A DNA stretch of 62,737 nucleotides from assembly GCA_030691505.1 (NCBI GenBank), contig JAUYEG010000081.1, forward strand, positions 1 to 62,737, written 5' to 3'. How positions within the stretch are numbered: position 1 is the stretch's first letter; the number at the start of each line of letters is the position of its first letter. Origin of the DNA: Bacillota bacterium (GTDB lineage Bacteria; Bacillota; Sulfobacillia; JAUYEG01). Both the position numbers and the translations under genes were made by a program. The notes below the pieces were generated by a model, which searched no databases, had not been told where the DNA came from, and saw only the letters and a list, made by a program, of their open reading frames with translations. Below are positions 35,412 through 43,510 of the stretch, piece by piece.

Positions 35412-36404
35412 ATGCCAACGATTGTGTTTTCCCCCACGGTCAAATGGTCTTGGATGAAACAGCGGCCGCAGCATTTGGCGGAGGAGTTTGCGGTTCACGG
35501 CTGGCACGTCTACTACTGCGAGAACCGTCCGTCGTATGACGACCGCCTGACGGCCGTGGCCCCACGGGTGTGGGTAGTGCGAGATAAGAAACACCTCGTG
35601 CGCCGCATCCTCCCGGAGACTCCGCGGCCGCTGGTCCTGTGGCATAGCAGGGCGCGCGGCAGCCGCAAGCTCTCGAAGGCGCCGCTCGACCTCGAAGTCT
35701 ACGACTGCCTCGATGAGTTCCCACGCTGCGCAAGCGATGAACGCCGGCTGGTCCGGCAGGTGGACCTGGTCTTCGCGTCCTCAGCCCGTCTGGCGGATCG
35801 CATGCGGCGGCTCCATTCGCGGGTGACCCTGGTTCGCAACGCCTGCGCCTACGAACCGTTTGACCATCTTGCCCCCGATACCACGGATTGGCTGCCGCCC
35901 GCGGATGTCTGCTACGTCGGTGCGATCGCCCCCTGGGTGGATGTAAGGCTGCTCGGCGAGTTGGCGGCCATGCGGCCGGACCTCAGGTTCCGCTGCGTTG
36001 GACCGGTCCTGCGCGGCCGACGTGGCATTCGCTTTCCAGGCAACGTCGAGATGACCGGCCACGTGCCCCATGCCGAGATTCCCGGGCTGCTCGCCCGGAC
36101 GTCGGTTGGCATTGTGCCCTTCAGACTCTGCCCGACGGCGCTTTCGGCCGATCCGGTTAAGGTCTATGAATACCTGGCCGCAGGTGTCCCCATCGTTTCG
36201 ACGCCCATTCCGGAGGCGGCCAGATGGGGCGATCTGGTCAAGCTGGCCAGCGACGCACGAGGCTTCTCGGAGGCGATCGACCAGGTCCGAGGCTGCGATT
36301 CGCCGGCCCTGAGGGAAACGCGCCGCCTGGCGGCCCGGAGCAACACCTGGCTTCATCGATTCCGCCGCATAGACGCTGTCATCCTCCGGTTATTCCGGAG
36401 CTGA
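35412..36404 (+). CDS. Glycosyltransferase, GT1-like
   Basis: 330 residues from ATG 35412. IVFSPTVKWSWMKQRPQHLA is a typical start of the GT-B enzymes that begin with a KQRPQ motif. LVFASSARLADRMRRLHSRV and the C-terminal PVKVYEYLAAGVPIVSTPIP (nucleotide-sugar site EX7E-like region) identify family 1-like glycosyltransferases. ARTSVGIVPFRLCPTALSAD precedes it. It is the last of the three co-directional surface-glycan genes starting at csaB. Confidence 0.85.
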   Translation: MPTIVFSPTVKWSWMKQRPQHLAEEFAVHGWHVYYCENRPSYDDRLTAVAPRVWVVRDKKHLVRRILPETPRPLVLWHSRARGSRKLSKAPLDLEVYDCLDEFPRCASDERRLVRQVDLVFASSARLADRMRRLHSRVTLVRNACAYEPFDHLAPDTTDWLPPADVCYVGAIAPWVDVRLLGELAAMRPDLRFRCVGPVLRGRRGIRFPGNVEMTGHVPHAEIPGLLARTSVGIVPFRLCPTALSADPVKVYEYLAAGVPIVSTPIPEAARWGDLVKLASDARGFSEAIDQVRGCDSPALRETRRLAARSNTWLHRFRRIDAVILRLFRS

Positions 36405-36496
36405 AACATACCCCGGGCCGGAAAAGGTATCCCTCGCCTTCACAACGTAGTTTCAGCGGGTGGAGGTGACCTGTCCTGTCCTGGAAGCTCAGCGAG

Positions 36497-37285
36497 ATGC
36501 TCGGCCGCGAAAAGCCGGTGATCGCCATGGCGCATTTCCCGCCGTTGCCGGGTTCGCCACTGTACGACCGCGACGGCGGATTGGCGAAAATTCGGCGCCA
36601 TGTGGCGGACGATCTGGCGGTCCTTGTCGACTGCGGTGTCGATGCCGTCCTCTTCTGCAACGAGGGCGATCGACCTTATACAACACGTGCGGACCCGGCC
36701 ACGCTTGCGGTGATGGCGAGTGTCGTCGGGCGCCTGACGGCCGATCTGCGTTTGCCGTTTGGCGTCGATATCCTGTGGGACCCCAAGTCGGCCCTGGCCC
36801 TGGCCGTCGCCACGGGCGCCGGTTTCGTGCGCGAGGTCTTCACGGGCGTGTACCCCTCGGACATGGGTCTGTGGGATACATCGTGCGGCGAGTCCCTCCG
36901 CTACCGGCGGCAGATCGACGCCGCGGGCGTGCGGCTCTTCTTTAATATCAACGCCGAATTCGCGGGTTCCTTTGACCGGCGCCCCCTCCCGGACGTGGCG
37001 AGGAGCGTGGTGTTCTCGTCGCTGGCCGATGCGGTCTGCGTGTCGGGTCCGATGACGGGCGAGCCGGCCGCGCTCACCGAGCTGACGGCGGTCAAGAAGG
37101 CGCTGCCGGACGTGCCGGTGATCGCCAACACCGGCATCAGGGAGGAAACCGTGGCGGCGGTCCTGGAGATTGCCGACGCCGTCATCGTGGGCACCGCTCT
37201 CAAGGTCGACGGGCGGACATTCAACCCCGTCGACGCTGCACGGGTCAGGCGCTTCATGCGGGCGGCCAGGGGCCGCACCCGGTAG
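36497..37285 (+). CDS. BtpA/SgcQ family TIM-barrel protein
   Basis: 262 residues from ATG 36497. KPVIAMAHFPPLPGSPLYDR, VDAVLFCNEGDRPY, FGVDILWDPKSALALAVATG and the C-terminal VIVGTALKVDGRTFNPVD are the BtpA-family blocks. Homologues include BtpA (photosystem I biogenesis) and SgcQ, a partner of sugar kinases. The best ribosome site (GGAGGTGA, 36462-36469) points to a CTG at 36476 seven codons upstream, in frame (LSWKLSEMLG), and family alignments also begin earlier than the ATG. The next gene follows after 29 bases, which suggests a sugar-catabolic operon. Confidence 0.8.
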   Translation: MLGREKPVIAMAHFPPLPGSPLYDRDGGLAKIRRHVADDLAVLVDCGVDAVLFCNEGDRPYTTRADPATLAVMASVVGRLTADLRLPFGVDILWDPKSALALAVATGAGFVREVFTGVYPSDMGLWDTSCGESLRYRRQIDAAGVRLFFNINAEFAGSFDRRPLPDVARSVVFSSLADAVCVSGPMTGEPAALTELTAVKKALPDVPVIANTGIREETVAAVLEIADAVIVGTALKVDGRTFNPVDAARVRRFMRAARGRTR

Positions 37286-37314
37286 GCGGGGTGACGTGGG
37301 GAGGACGTGGGACG

Positions 37315-38214
37315 ATGGCCGAGCTACGCCTGGCGGTCAATACGTGCTTCGCGGTCAAGAACTGGCCCATGCCAGCGGACTGGCTCGGTATCGTGCGCGG
37401 CTGGGGCGTGGAGCGGGTCCAGTTTTCGGTGGACCTGCTTGATCCATTCATGCCGGGAGCGTCCAGGGCCGCAGAGGAAATCCGCGAGCAGGCCGTGGAT
37501 CATGGGATCAGCATCGACAGCACCTTCACCGGCGCCTGCGCGTATCACTCTAACTTGCTGTCCCACCCCGATGCCCGCTACCGGGCCCATGCCCTGAATT
37601 GGTACCGGGGCGTGGTCAAACTCAGCGCCGCAATGGGCGCCGGAGCGACCGGCGGCCACATGGGCGCGCTGAGCGCGGCCGAAGCGGCCGCGCCCGCCCT
37701 ACGGTCGGAGAGGCTCACCGGGCTTGCCCAGGCTATCGGGATCCTGGGCGCCGACGCGGGGCGCCGCGGGCTCAAGATGCTGCTGTGGGAGCTGATGCCC
37801 AGCGCCTGTGAACCGCCGCACACCCCGGCCGAGGCCTCTGAACTGCTGGCCAGGGCAAACGAGCTGTCCCCGGTGCCTGTGCGGCTTTGTTTTGACCTTG
37901 GGCACGCGTGTGCCCCCGACGTCCTGTCAGGTTCCGGTCCGGACCCGGAGACGGTCTATCGCTGGCTCGCGGAGTTGCTTCCGGTCACCCCTATGGTGCA
38001 CCTGCAACAGACCGACGGCTTGGGGGACCGGCATTGGCCTTTCGCCGGCGACTACCAGCGGCAAGGCATCATTGAGCCGGCCCGGGTGCGGGAGGTGCTT
38101 TCAGCCTCGCCGCTGCCGGGCGTTGACCTGGTCCTGGAGATACTCCACCCGCCGGAGGCCGGACAAGGGCAGATCCTGGACGACTGGGCGCGCAGCATCG
38201 AACGCTGGCGGTAG
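37315..38214 (+). CDS. Sugar phosphate isomerase/epimerase-like TIM barrel
   Basis: 299 residues from ATG 37315, about nine bases after GGGGAGGA. LAVNTCFAVKNWPMPADWLG, VERVQFSVDLLDPFMPG, IDSTFTGACAYHSNLL, LLWELMPSACEPPHTPAEAS (metal-binding glutamate), LCFDLGHACAP (aspartate and histidine) and VLEILHPPEAGQG belong to the xylose-isomerase-like AP-endonuclease-2 fold. Relatives include D-erythrulose-phosphate and inosose isomerases. The neighbouring FGGY kinase and SDR favour a role in polyol or tetrose/pentose breakdown. Confidence 0.8.
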   Translation: MAELRLAVNTCFAVKNWPMPADWLGIVRGWGVERVQFSVDLLDPFMPGASRAAEEIREQAVDHGISIDSTFTGACAYHSNLLSHPDARYRAHALNWYRGVVKLSAAMGAGATGGHMGALSAAEAAAPALRSERLTGLAQAIGILGADAGRRGLKMLLWELMPSACEPPHTPAEASELLARANELSPVPVRLCFDLGHACAPDVLSGSGPDPETVYRWLAELLPVTPMVHLQQTDGLGDRHWPFAGDYQRQGIIEPARVREVLSASPLPGVDLVLEILHPPEAGQGQILDDWARSIERWR

Positions 38215-38248
38215 ATACAGGAGCAGATGGCCCAGGGGAGGGTTGCGT

Positions 38249-39793
38249 TTGGCCGGAGCCAGCCACGTCATCGGCGTTGACATCGGCACGACAGCGGTCA
38301 AGAGCGTGCTGTGCGAGGCCGGCGGCCGCGTCATTGCCGAGGCTTCAAGGCCGGGGGAGCTCATCTCCGCGCGGCCCGGATGGGCCGAGCAGGACCCCGA
38401 GCAGTGGTGGCTGGCCACCGTGGACACAATCAGGGAGCTCATGGATTCGGGACGGGTAGCGGCCCAGGATATTGCGGCGATCGGTGTCTCGGGCATGGTG
38501 CCGGCGCTGGTGGTGCTGGACAGCGCCGGGCGGCCGCTGCGGCCTTCCATACAGCAAAACGACGCGCGCACCGCGGCCCAGATCCGGTGGTTCAAGGACG
38601 TGGTCCGCGAAGACGAGTTTTTCCGGGTCACCGGTGGTTCTGTTAACCAGCAAAGCATCCCGCCCAAGCTCCGCTGGCTTGCCGATAGTGAACCGCGCGT
38701 TTATGCAGCCGCCAGATGGTTCGTGGGGTCGTACGACTACGTCAACTACCGCCTGACGGGCAACCTTTCGCTGGAGCGCAACTGGGCGCTGGAGTCCGGT
38801 TTCCTCGATCTGACCACGGGCGGCTGGCACCAACCGTATATGGATGCCGTCGGTGTGACGCCGGACCAGTTTCCGCCGGTGCGCGAGCCCACGGCGATCG
38901 TGGGCGAGGTGACGCCGGCCGTCGCAGCACTGACGGGTCTGAAATGCGGGACGCCGGTCGTGGCCGGCTGCGCCGATCATGTGGCGTCGGCGTTCGCGGC
39001 GGGGCTGACAGGCGCGGGCGACCTTAACATCAAGTTCGGCGGGGCGGGGGATGTGCTATTCTGCCTGAACCGGCCGGACACCGACCCACGGCTGTTCATT
39101 GACTATCATCTCATTCCGGGTAAGTTCCTCCTGAACGGATGCATGGCCGCGAGCGGCTCCGCGGTGCGGTGGTTCGCCCGGGGCTTCGCGGCCGGATCGC
39201 TGGAGCAGGGGCGTGCGACGGGGCAGGCCGGAGCCAACATCTATGAGCAGTTGGACGCGGCTGCGGCGGATCTGGCCCCCGGCCCTGACAGCCTTGTTGT
39301 TTTGCCGTACTTCATCGGCGAAAAGACCCCCATTCACGACCCGCTGGCGCGCGGGGTGTTCTTCGGCCTTTCGCTGCATCACACGCCGGCCCACGTGCAC
39401 CGGGCGATCATGGAGGCGGTGGCCTTTGGGTTCAGGCACCACCTCGACGTCCTGGCGGAGCGCGGGCACCTGCCCGTCAAGGTGGTGGCCACGGACGGCG
39501 GGGCACGGAGCAAGCTCTGGCGGCAGATCAGCGCTGATGTGCTCGGGGTGCCGGTGCTCTACCGGGCGCGGCATCCGGGCTCGGCGCTGGGAGCGGCCTT
39601 TGTTGCCGGGATGGCTGTGGGGGTTTTCGAGGAATGGGCCGAGATCGAGCGATTCAGCGAAGTAACGGACGTCACGCAACCCGATGCGGCCCGGTCCGCC
39701 GCATACAGCGAGCTATACGGGATCTACCGGGAGATCTACGTCGCACTCAAGCCCTCACTTGAGCGGCTGGCCCGGGTGGGCGCGCCGCGATAG
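38249..39793 (+). CDS. FGGY family carbohydrate kinase (xylulokinase-like)
   Basis: 514 residues from TTG 38249, six bases after GGGGAGGG. VIGVDIGTTAVKSVLCEAGG is the phosphate-1 motif. PGWAEQDPEQWW, IGVSGMVPALVVLD and PSIQQNDARTAAQI follow in order. LNIKFGGAGDVLFCL and VKVVATDGGARSKLWRQISA (the FGGY adenosine region) complete the actin-like ATPase fold. It phosphorylates a sugar or polyol; xylulose is the nearest guess. The upstream epimerase gene ends 34 bases earlier, so the three plus-strand genes form an operon. No sugar transporter is nearby. Confidence 0.85.
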   Translation: MAGASHVIGVDIGTTAVKSVLCEAGGRVIAEASRPGELISARPGWAEQDPEQWWLATVDTIRELMDSGRVAAQDIAAIGVSGMVPALVVLDSAGRPLRPSIQQNDARTAAQIRWFKDVVREDEFFRVTGGSVNQQSIPPKLRWLADSEPRVYAAARWFVGSYDYVNYRLTGNLSLERNWALESGFLDLTTGGWHQPYMDAVGVTPDQFPPVREPTAIVGEVTPAVAALTGLKCGTPVVAGCADHVASAFAAGLTGAGDLNIKFGGAGDVLFCLNRPDTDPRLFIDYHLIPGKFLLNGCMAASGSAVRWFARGFAAGSLEQGRATGQAGANIYEQLDAAAADLAPGPDSLVVLPYFIGEKTPIHDPLARGVFFGLSLHHTPAHVHRAIMEAVAFGFRHHLDVLAERGHLPVKVVATDGGARSKLWRQISADVLGVPVLYRARHPGSALGAAFVAGMAVGVFEEWAEIERFSEVTDVTQPDAARSAAYSELYGIYREIYVALKPSLERLARVGAPR

Positions 39794-39863
39794 GGCCGGT
39801 CGCTCTCGCGCCGCCGGGAGCACGGGACACGCTGGCGCATGGGGGTCTTCTGGCCCGGTCTTT

Positions 39864-40682
39864 CTACCAGGCCGTGTAGCCGCCGTCCACGAACAGGTTT
39901 TCCCCGGTCACGAAGGTCGAGGCCCTGCTGCTGAGGAAAATCACGGCACCCACGCATTCCTCCGGACACCCGAAGCGGCCGAGAGCGTGCCGGCGTTCGA
40001 GCAGATCCGCCAGCACAGGCTGCTCCTGGATCGCCGCCGTCATGTCCGTGACGATGAACCCGGGGCCGATCGAATTGACCAGTATGTTGTGCTTGGCCCA
40101 TTCGCAGGCCAGCGCACGCGTGAGGTTGACCACCGCGCCCTTGGAGGCGTGGTAGACACTGGCCCCAAGTTCGCTTCCGACGATGCCGAAGATGCTCGCC
40201 ACGTTGATGATCCGGCCGCCCTGGCCCTGCGCTATCATCTGCTTGGCGGCGGCCTGGCTCATGAAGAACAGGCCGCGCAGATTGACGGCCATGACATAGT
40301 CCCATTCCTCAGGCGTGACCGCCTCGGCGGGGGACGTAAACCCGATTCCGGCATTGTTGACCAGAATGTCCACGCGTCCAAACTCAGCCACGGTGCGGTC
40401 AATGGACCGGCTGCACTGGGACAGGTCGCCCACATCGGTCGCGATGAACAGGCCGCGCGCGCCAAAGGCCTGTACCTTCTCAACGGTCTGATTGCCCGTG
40501 TTCGCGTCCCGCGCCAGCACGGCGACATCGGCTCCGAAAGCGGCCAGCCCGGCACAGACCGCCGCCCCGATTCCCCTGCTCCCGCCCGTCACGACGGCAA
40601 CCTTGCCCTTAAGGTCAAACAGGGCGCGGTTGATTTCGAACTGGGGCTGGGCGCAGAATTGGGCGCCTTTGTTGATGGTCAC
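39864..40682 (-). CDS. SDR family oxidoreductase, gluconate 5-dehydrogenase-like
   Basis: About 272 residues from GTG 40682, six bases after AAAGGGTGA; a GTG at 40691 is the alternative. VAVVTGGSRGIGAAV is the NAD(P)-binding motif. NNAG is present, and YHASK holds the catalytic tyrosine and lysine with the serine in VASIFG. GPGFIVTDMT and VTGENLFVDGGYTAW are typical of gluconate 5-dehydrogenase and related ketose/polyol dehydrogenases. It is convergent with the kinase gene 70 bases away and probably belongs to the same sugar pathway. Confidence 0.85.
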   Translation of the reverse strand: MTINKGAQFCAQPQFEINRALFDLKGKVAVVTGGSRGIGAAVCAGLAAFGADVAVLARDANTGNQTVEKVQAFGARGLFIATDVGDLSQCSRSIDRTVAEFGRVDILVNNAGIGFTSPAEAVTPEEWDYVMAVNLRGLFFMSQAAAKQMIAQGQGGRIINVASIFGIVGSELGASVYHASKGAVVNLTRALACEWAKHNILVNSIGPGFIVTDMTAAIQEQPVLADLLERRHALGRFGCPEECVGAVIFLSSRASTFVTGENLFVDGGYTAW

Positions 40683-40928
40683 AGGTCTCACCCTTTCAAC
40701 GAGCAGCCGCCTGCTCTGTCAAGCCACCGCCAGGGCAGGCAGCTCGCAGGCCATAGCCTTGCACGCTGACGCTGCCGGTATGTCCGAGGACAACAATGCG
40801 GCCTAAGGCCTTGCGCGCCTCAAGGCCGGCACGAGCCCACTTGTCAGGTGTCTAACCGGCCCTAGCCAATTCGTTCGGCGATCCTTGGCGATCGTGTTGT
40901 CGCTCGCGCTACGACGGGAGGGTTTGCG

Positions 40929-41382
40929 TTGAAACTGAGCCTCCGGCGACGCATGTTGGCCCTGTTGGGGAGGGGAGCGCTGATCCCGGCAGTATTGGCC
41001 GCCGGGCTCGCCAGGGAGGGATTGGCCCAGGCGCGCCGGTCGGTGCTCAAGCTAAGACCCTTGCCGCCGCTCGAAGCCGGGCTACGGAATGGACTGGAGC
41101 GCCTGGCGTCCGGGTTCGCGGTCCGCGGTCTCCAGGTACACACCGAATTGGCCGACCCCGCCCAGATGCCGGTCGACGCGGAGGAGGCCCTCTACCGCGT
41201 AGCTTAGGAGGCGCCGTCAAACGCGGCCCGTCACCTGAGGGCGGATTTGGGCTGTGGGTGATGCGCGAACGCATGGCGGGTGCCGGGGGATCGCTTGAGG
41301 TCAGTGCCAGGCCGGGTCAGGGCACCGTTATCACCGCGCGCGTGCCTGCCGGGCGAAAGGAGGATGAAAGGGGACCTCCTGG
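40929..41382 (+). pseudogene. Sensor histidine kinase remnant, core deleted
   Basis: TTG 40929, six bases after GGGAGGG, begins MKLSLRRRMLALLGRG, a normal histidine-kinase start. It joins at once to LAREGLAQARRSVLKLRPLP, the end of a NarL-type HisKA_3 helix region, and continues to EALYRVA, where a TAG stops it at 41207. In another frame, FGLWVMRERMAGAGGSLEVS and GTVITARVPAGRK follow, the last ATP-binding box. The sensor, the phosphorylated histidine and the N and G1 boxes are missing. The partner response regulator is not in the window. Confidence 0.6.
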
Positions 41383-41590
41383 AGGCCAATGCGATCATAG
41401 CCGCGCTGGGCGGCACTGTGCCTACGGCTCTGGCCTGGCCATACGGCAAGGTGACAGCTGCGGCGACGGAGGCGTCGGCGGACCTCTTCCCGCTCATCTT
41501 CGGCGCCAGGGACGGGTTCGTCCGGCGCGCAGAAACGCTGGACATCCCGCGTCTCGGCCTTGACTACCGCAGTCCGGCGGCGGTGCGGCG
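41364..41590 (+). pseudogene. Polysaccharide deacetylase C-terminal remnant
   Basis: From ATG 41364, MKGDLLEANAIIAALGGTVP then LAWPYGKVTAAATEASAD and FGARDGFVRRAETLDIPRLG match the last third of a NodB-type deacetylase (the FAWPYG strand and the closing RLPRLG segment). The catalytic first part is absent. The frame stays open into the tryptophanase gene only by chance. It overlaps the histidine-kinase remnant end by about 18 bases, so both fragments were joined by deletion. Confidence 0.5.
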
Positions 41591-41714
41591 CTGTTCCGGA
41601 GGTAGCCGTCCGGCAGGAAGCGGGCCCGAACCTCCCCCCTCCCATGCTGCCGTGATGTGCGTGCTTGCGCCGCCCCCGGCCTGCGCATCATCTTGGAGGG
41701 GGACGGATCGCCGT

Positions 41715-41750
41715 CCCGGTACGCCCGGTACGCCCGATACGCCCGGCACC
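41715..41750. repeat. Nine-base tandem repeat, four copies
   Basis: CCCGGTACG, CCCGGTACG, CCCGATACG and CCCGGCACC follow each other without gaps, in otherwise featureless sequence between the deacetylase remnant and the tryptophanase gene. Translated it would read TPGTPDTPG, but no gene is supported here. Confidence 0.7.
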
Positions 41751-41873
41751 CAGGCAGGTATGGAAGGGGGCTGCTGCCGAAGTCCTGTCGCAGTTGCCAC
41801 CGCAAGAACGACGGCGCGGCAAGCGGCAGCCTCGGTCGTCCGCGCCGGGCGCCGGTCTGAGGGAGGTAACCCA

Positions 41874-43265
41874 GTGCGCGAGCGGCGGGAATACGCGGAG
41901 CCTTTCAAGATCAAGGCGGTCGAATCCATCCAGCTTATCCCCAGGGACATGCGGCTGCAGGCCATCAGCGATGCCGGGTACAACGTCTTCAACCTTCCCT
42001 CCGAGGCCGTGTACGTGGACCTGCTCACCGACTCGGGCACATCGGCCATGAGCGACCGGCAATGGTCCGTCCTGATGCACGGGGACGAGGCATATGCGGG
42101 CAGCACAAGCTACCGGCGGCTGCGCGAGGTGGTCGAGGAGGTCTTCGGGTATCCCTACGTGGCTCCGACCCACCAGGGACGCGCGGCCGAGCATATCCTG
42201 ATGACCATGCTTGTCAAGCCTGGCGACCGCGTTCTCGGCAACATGCATTTCGACACGACGCAGGGCCACATACTCCTCAAAGACGCCGAGCCTGTGGACC
42301 TGGTCTTCCCGGAGGGGCTCGACCCGCAGGCCGAGTTGCCTTTCAAGGGCAACATCGACCTTGCAGCCCTTGAGCGCGAACTTGGGGAGCACGCCGCGGG
42401 GCGCCAGCGGGTGCCTTTTGTGCTGATAACCGTGACCTGCAACAACAACGGGGGCCAGCCCGTGTCAATGGCCAACATCCGCGACGCCAGCCGGCTGGCG
42501 CGGCAGTACGGAGTCCCTGTGTTCTTTGACGCGGCACGTTTTGCCGAAAACTGCTATTTCGTGCGCGAGCGCGAGCCCGGATACGCGGCAAAGAGCGTGG
42601 CGGAGATCGCCCGCGAGATGTTTTCGTACGGCGCCGGGTGTACGATGAGCGCCAAGAAGGACGGTCTGGTCAACATTGGCGGTTTCCTGGCCTTCCGGGA
42701 TGAAGCGACATACCGGCAGGCCGTGCAGTGGCAAATCGTCTTTGAGGGCTTTGCGACCTACGGCGGCCTGGCCGGCCGCGATCTGGAGGCCATGGCGCAG
42801 GGGCTGCGGGAGGTCCTTTCGCCGGAGTATCTGGAGAACCGCATCGGACAGGTCAGCTACCTTGCTGAAAGGCTCGACGAACTGGGTGTTCCCCGCGTCC
42901 GCCCAGCGGGTGGACATGGCGTCTACGTCGACGCGCGGCCGATGCTGCCGCAGGTGGAGCCCGGCCGCTTCCCGGGCCAGGCCGTGGTCACCGCGCTGTA
43001 CGAGGAGGGCGGGGTGCGGGCGGTGGAGCTTGGGAGTCTGGCCTTCGCCCGGCGGGACGCGAAAACCGGGGAGACGATATATCCCCCCAACGAGCTTGTC
43101 AGGCTGGCCATTCCGCGCCGCGTGTACACCGACCGGCATATGGACCATGTGGCGCGCACCATGGGCCTCGTGATGAAGCGCCGGCATGAGCTGCGCGGCT
43201 TGCGGCTGCTCTCGGAGGCGCCGGTGTTGCGGCATTTTACGGCCCGGCTCGAGCCTTTGCCGTGA
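41874..43265 (+). CDS. tnaA: Tryptophanase (beta-eliminating lyase family)
   Basis: 463 residues from GTG 41874 after GGGAGGTAA. EPFKIKAVESIQLIPRDMRL, DLLTDSGTSAMSDRQWS, THQGRAAEHIL, VFFDAARFAENCYF and CTMSAKKDGLVNIGG (PLP lysine about residue 262) fix the family. Tryptophanase and tyrosine phenol-lyase are hard to separate: the C-terminal region looks lyase-like (AGRDLEAMAQGLRE), but the pocket residues read GVRAVELGS, as in tryptophanase, rather than the SMERG of tyrosine phenol-lyase, and FDTTQGH also matches tryptophanase. The predicted reaction is tryptophan to indole, pyruvate and ammonia. It heads a co-directional three-gene group. Confidence 0.85.
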   Translation: MRERREYAEPFKIKAVESIQLIPRDMRLQAISDAGYNVFNLPSEAVYVDLLTDSGTSAMSDRQWSVLMHGDEAYAGSTSYRRLREVVEEVFGYPYVAPTHQGRAAEHILMTMLVKPGDRVLGNMHFDTTQGHILLKDAEPVDLVFPEGLDPQAELPFKGNIDLAALERELGEHAAGRQRVPFVLITVTCNNNGGQPVSMANIRDASRLARQYGVPVFFDAARFAENCYFVREREPGYAAKSVAEIAREMFSYGAGCTMSAKKDGLVNIGGFLAFRDEATYRQAVQWQIVFEGFATYGGLAGRDLEAMAQGLREVLSPEYLENRIGQVSYLAERLDELGVPRVRPAGGHGVYVDARPMLPQVEPGRFPGQAVVTALYEEGGVRAVELGSLAFARRDAKTGETIYPPNELVRLAIPRRVYTDRHMDHVARTMGLVMKRRHELRGLRLLSEAPVLRHFTARLEPLP

Positions 43266-43375
43266 TTGTGCAGGCCTGGTGCAGGTAGGATGGCTTCTAT
43301 GGCGTATTGTGTCAAACTACATTCACAACGCGGCCCCGGTTGTGGCGGGGTGATCGCGTCGAGGAGGGAGCAGGG

Positions 43376-43510
43376 CTGAGACTGCCCGAGCTCAGACTGC
43401 CGGACATCAAGCTGCCAGAATTCCATATGCCGGAGCTGAAACTGCCTGATATCAAACTCCCCGAATTCAAGATGCCCGAGATAAGGCTGCCGCAACTGAG
43501 GCTTGGAAAT
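43376..43510 (+). repeat. Nine 15-base repeats encoding LPE pentapeptides
   Basis: The start of the flavoprotein gene consists of nine in-frame 15-base units that encode variants of L-R/K-L-P-E/D. A 45-base higher-order unit is repeated twice (L-K-L-P-D, I-K-L-P-E, F-K-M-P-E). Proline falls at every fifth residue in all but the last unit. Confidence 0.85.

Noticed and set aside
41874-43265. Tyrosine phenol-lyase instead of tryptophanase
   Set aside because: Overall similarity is mixed, but the pocket segment GVRAVELGS lacks the arginine of the SMERG motif that recognises the phenol group.
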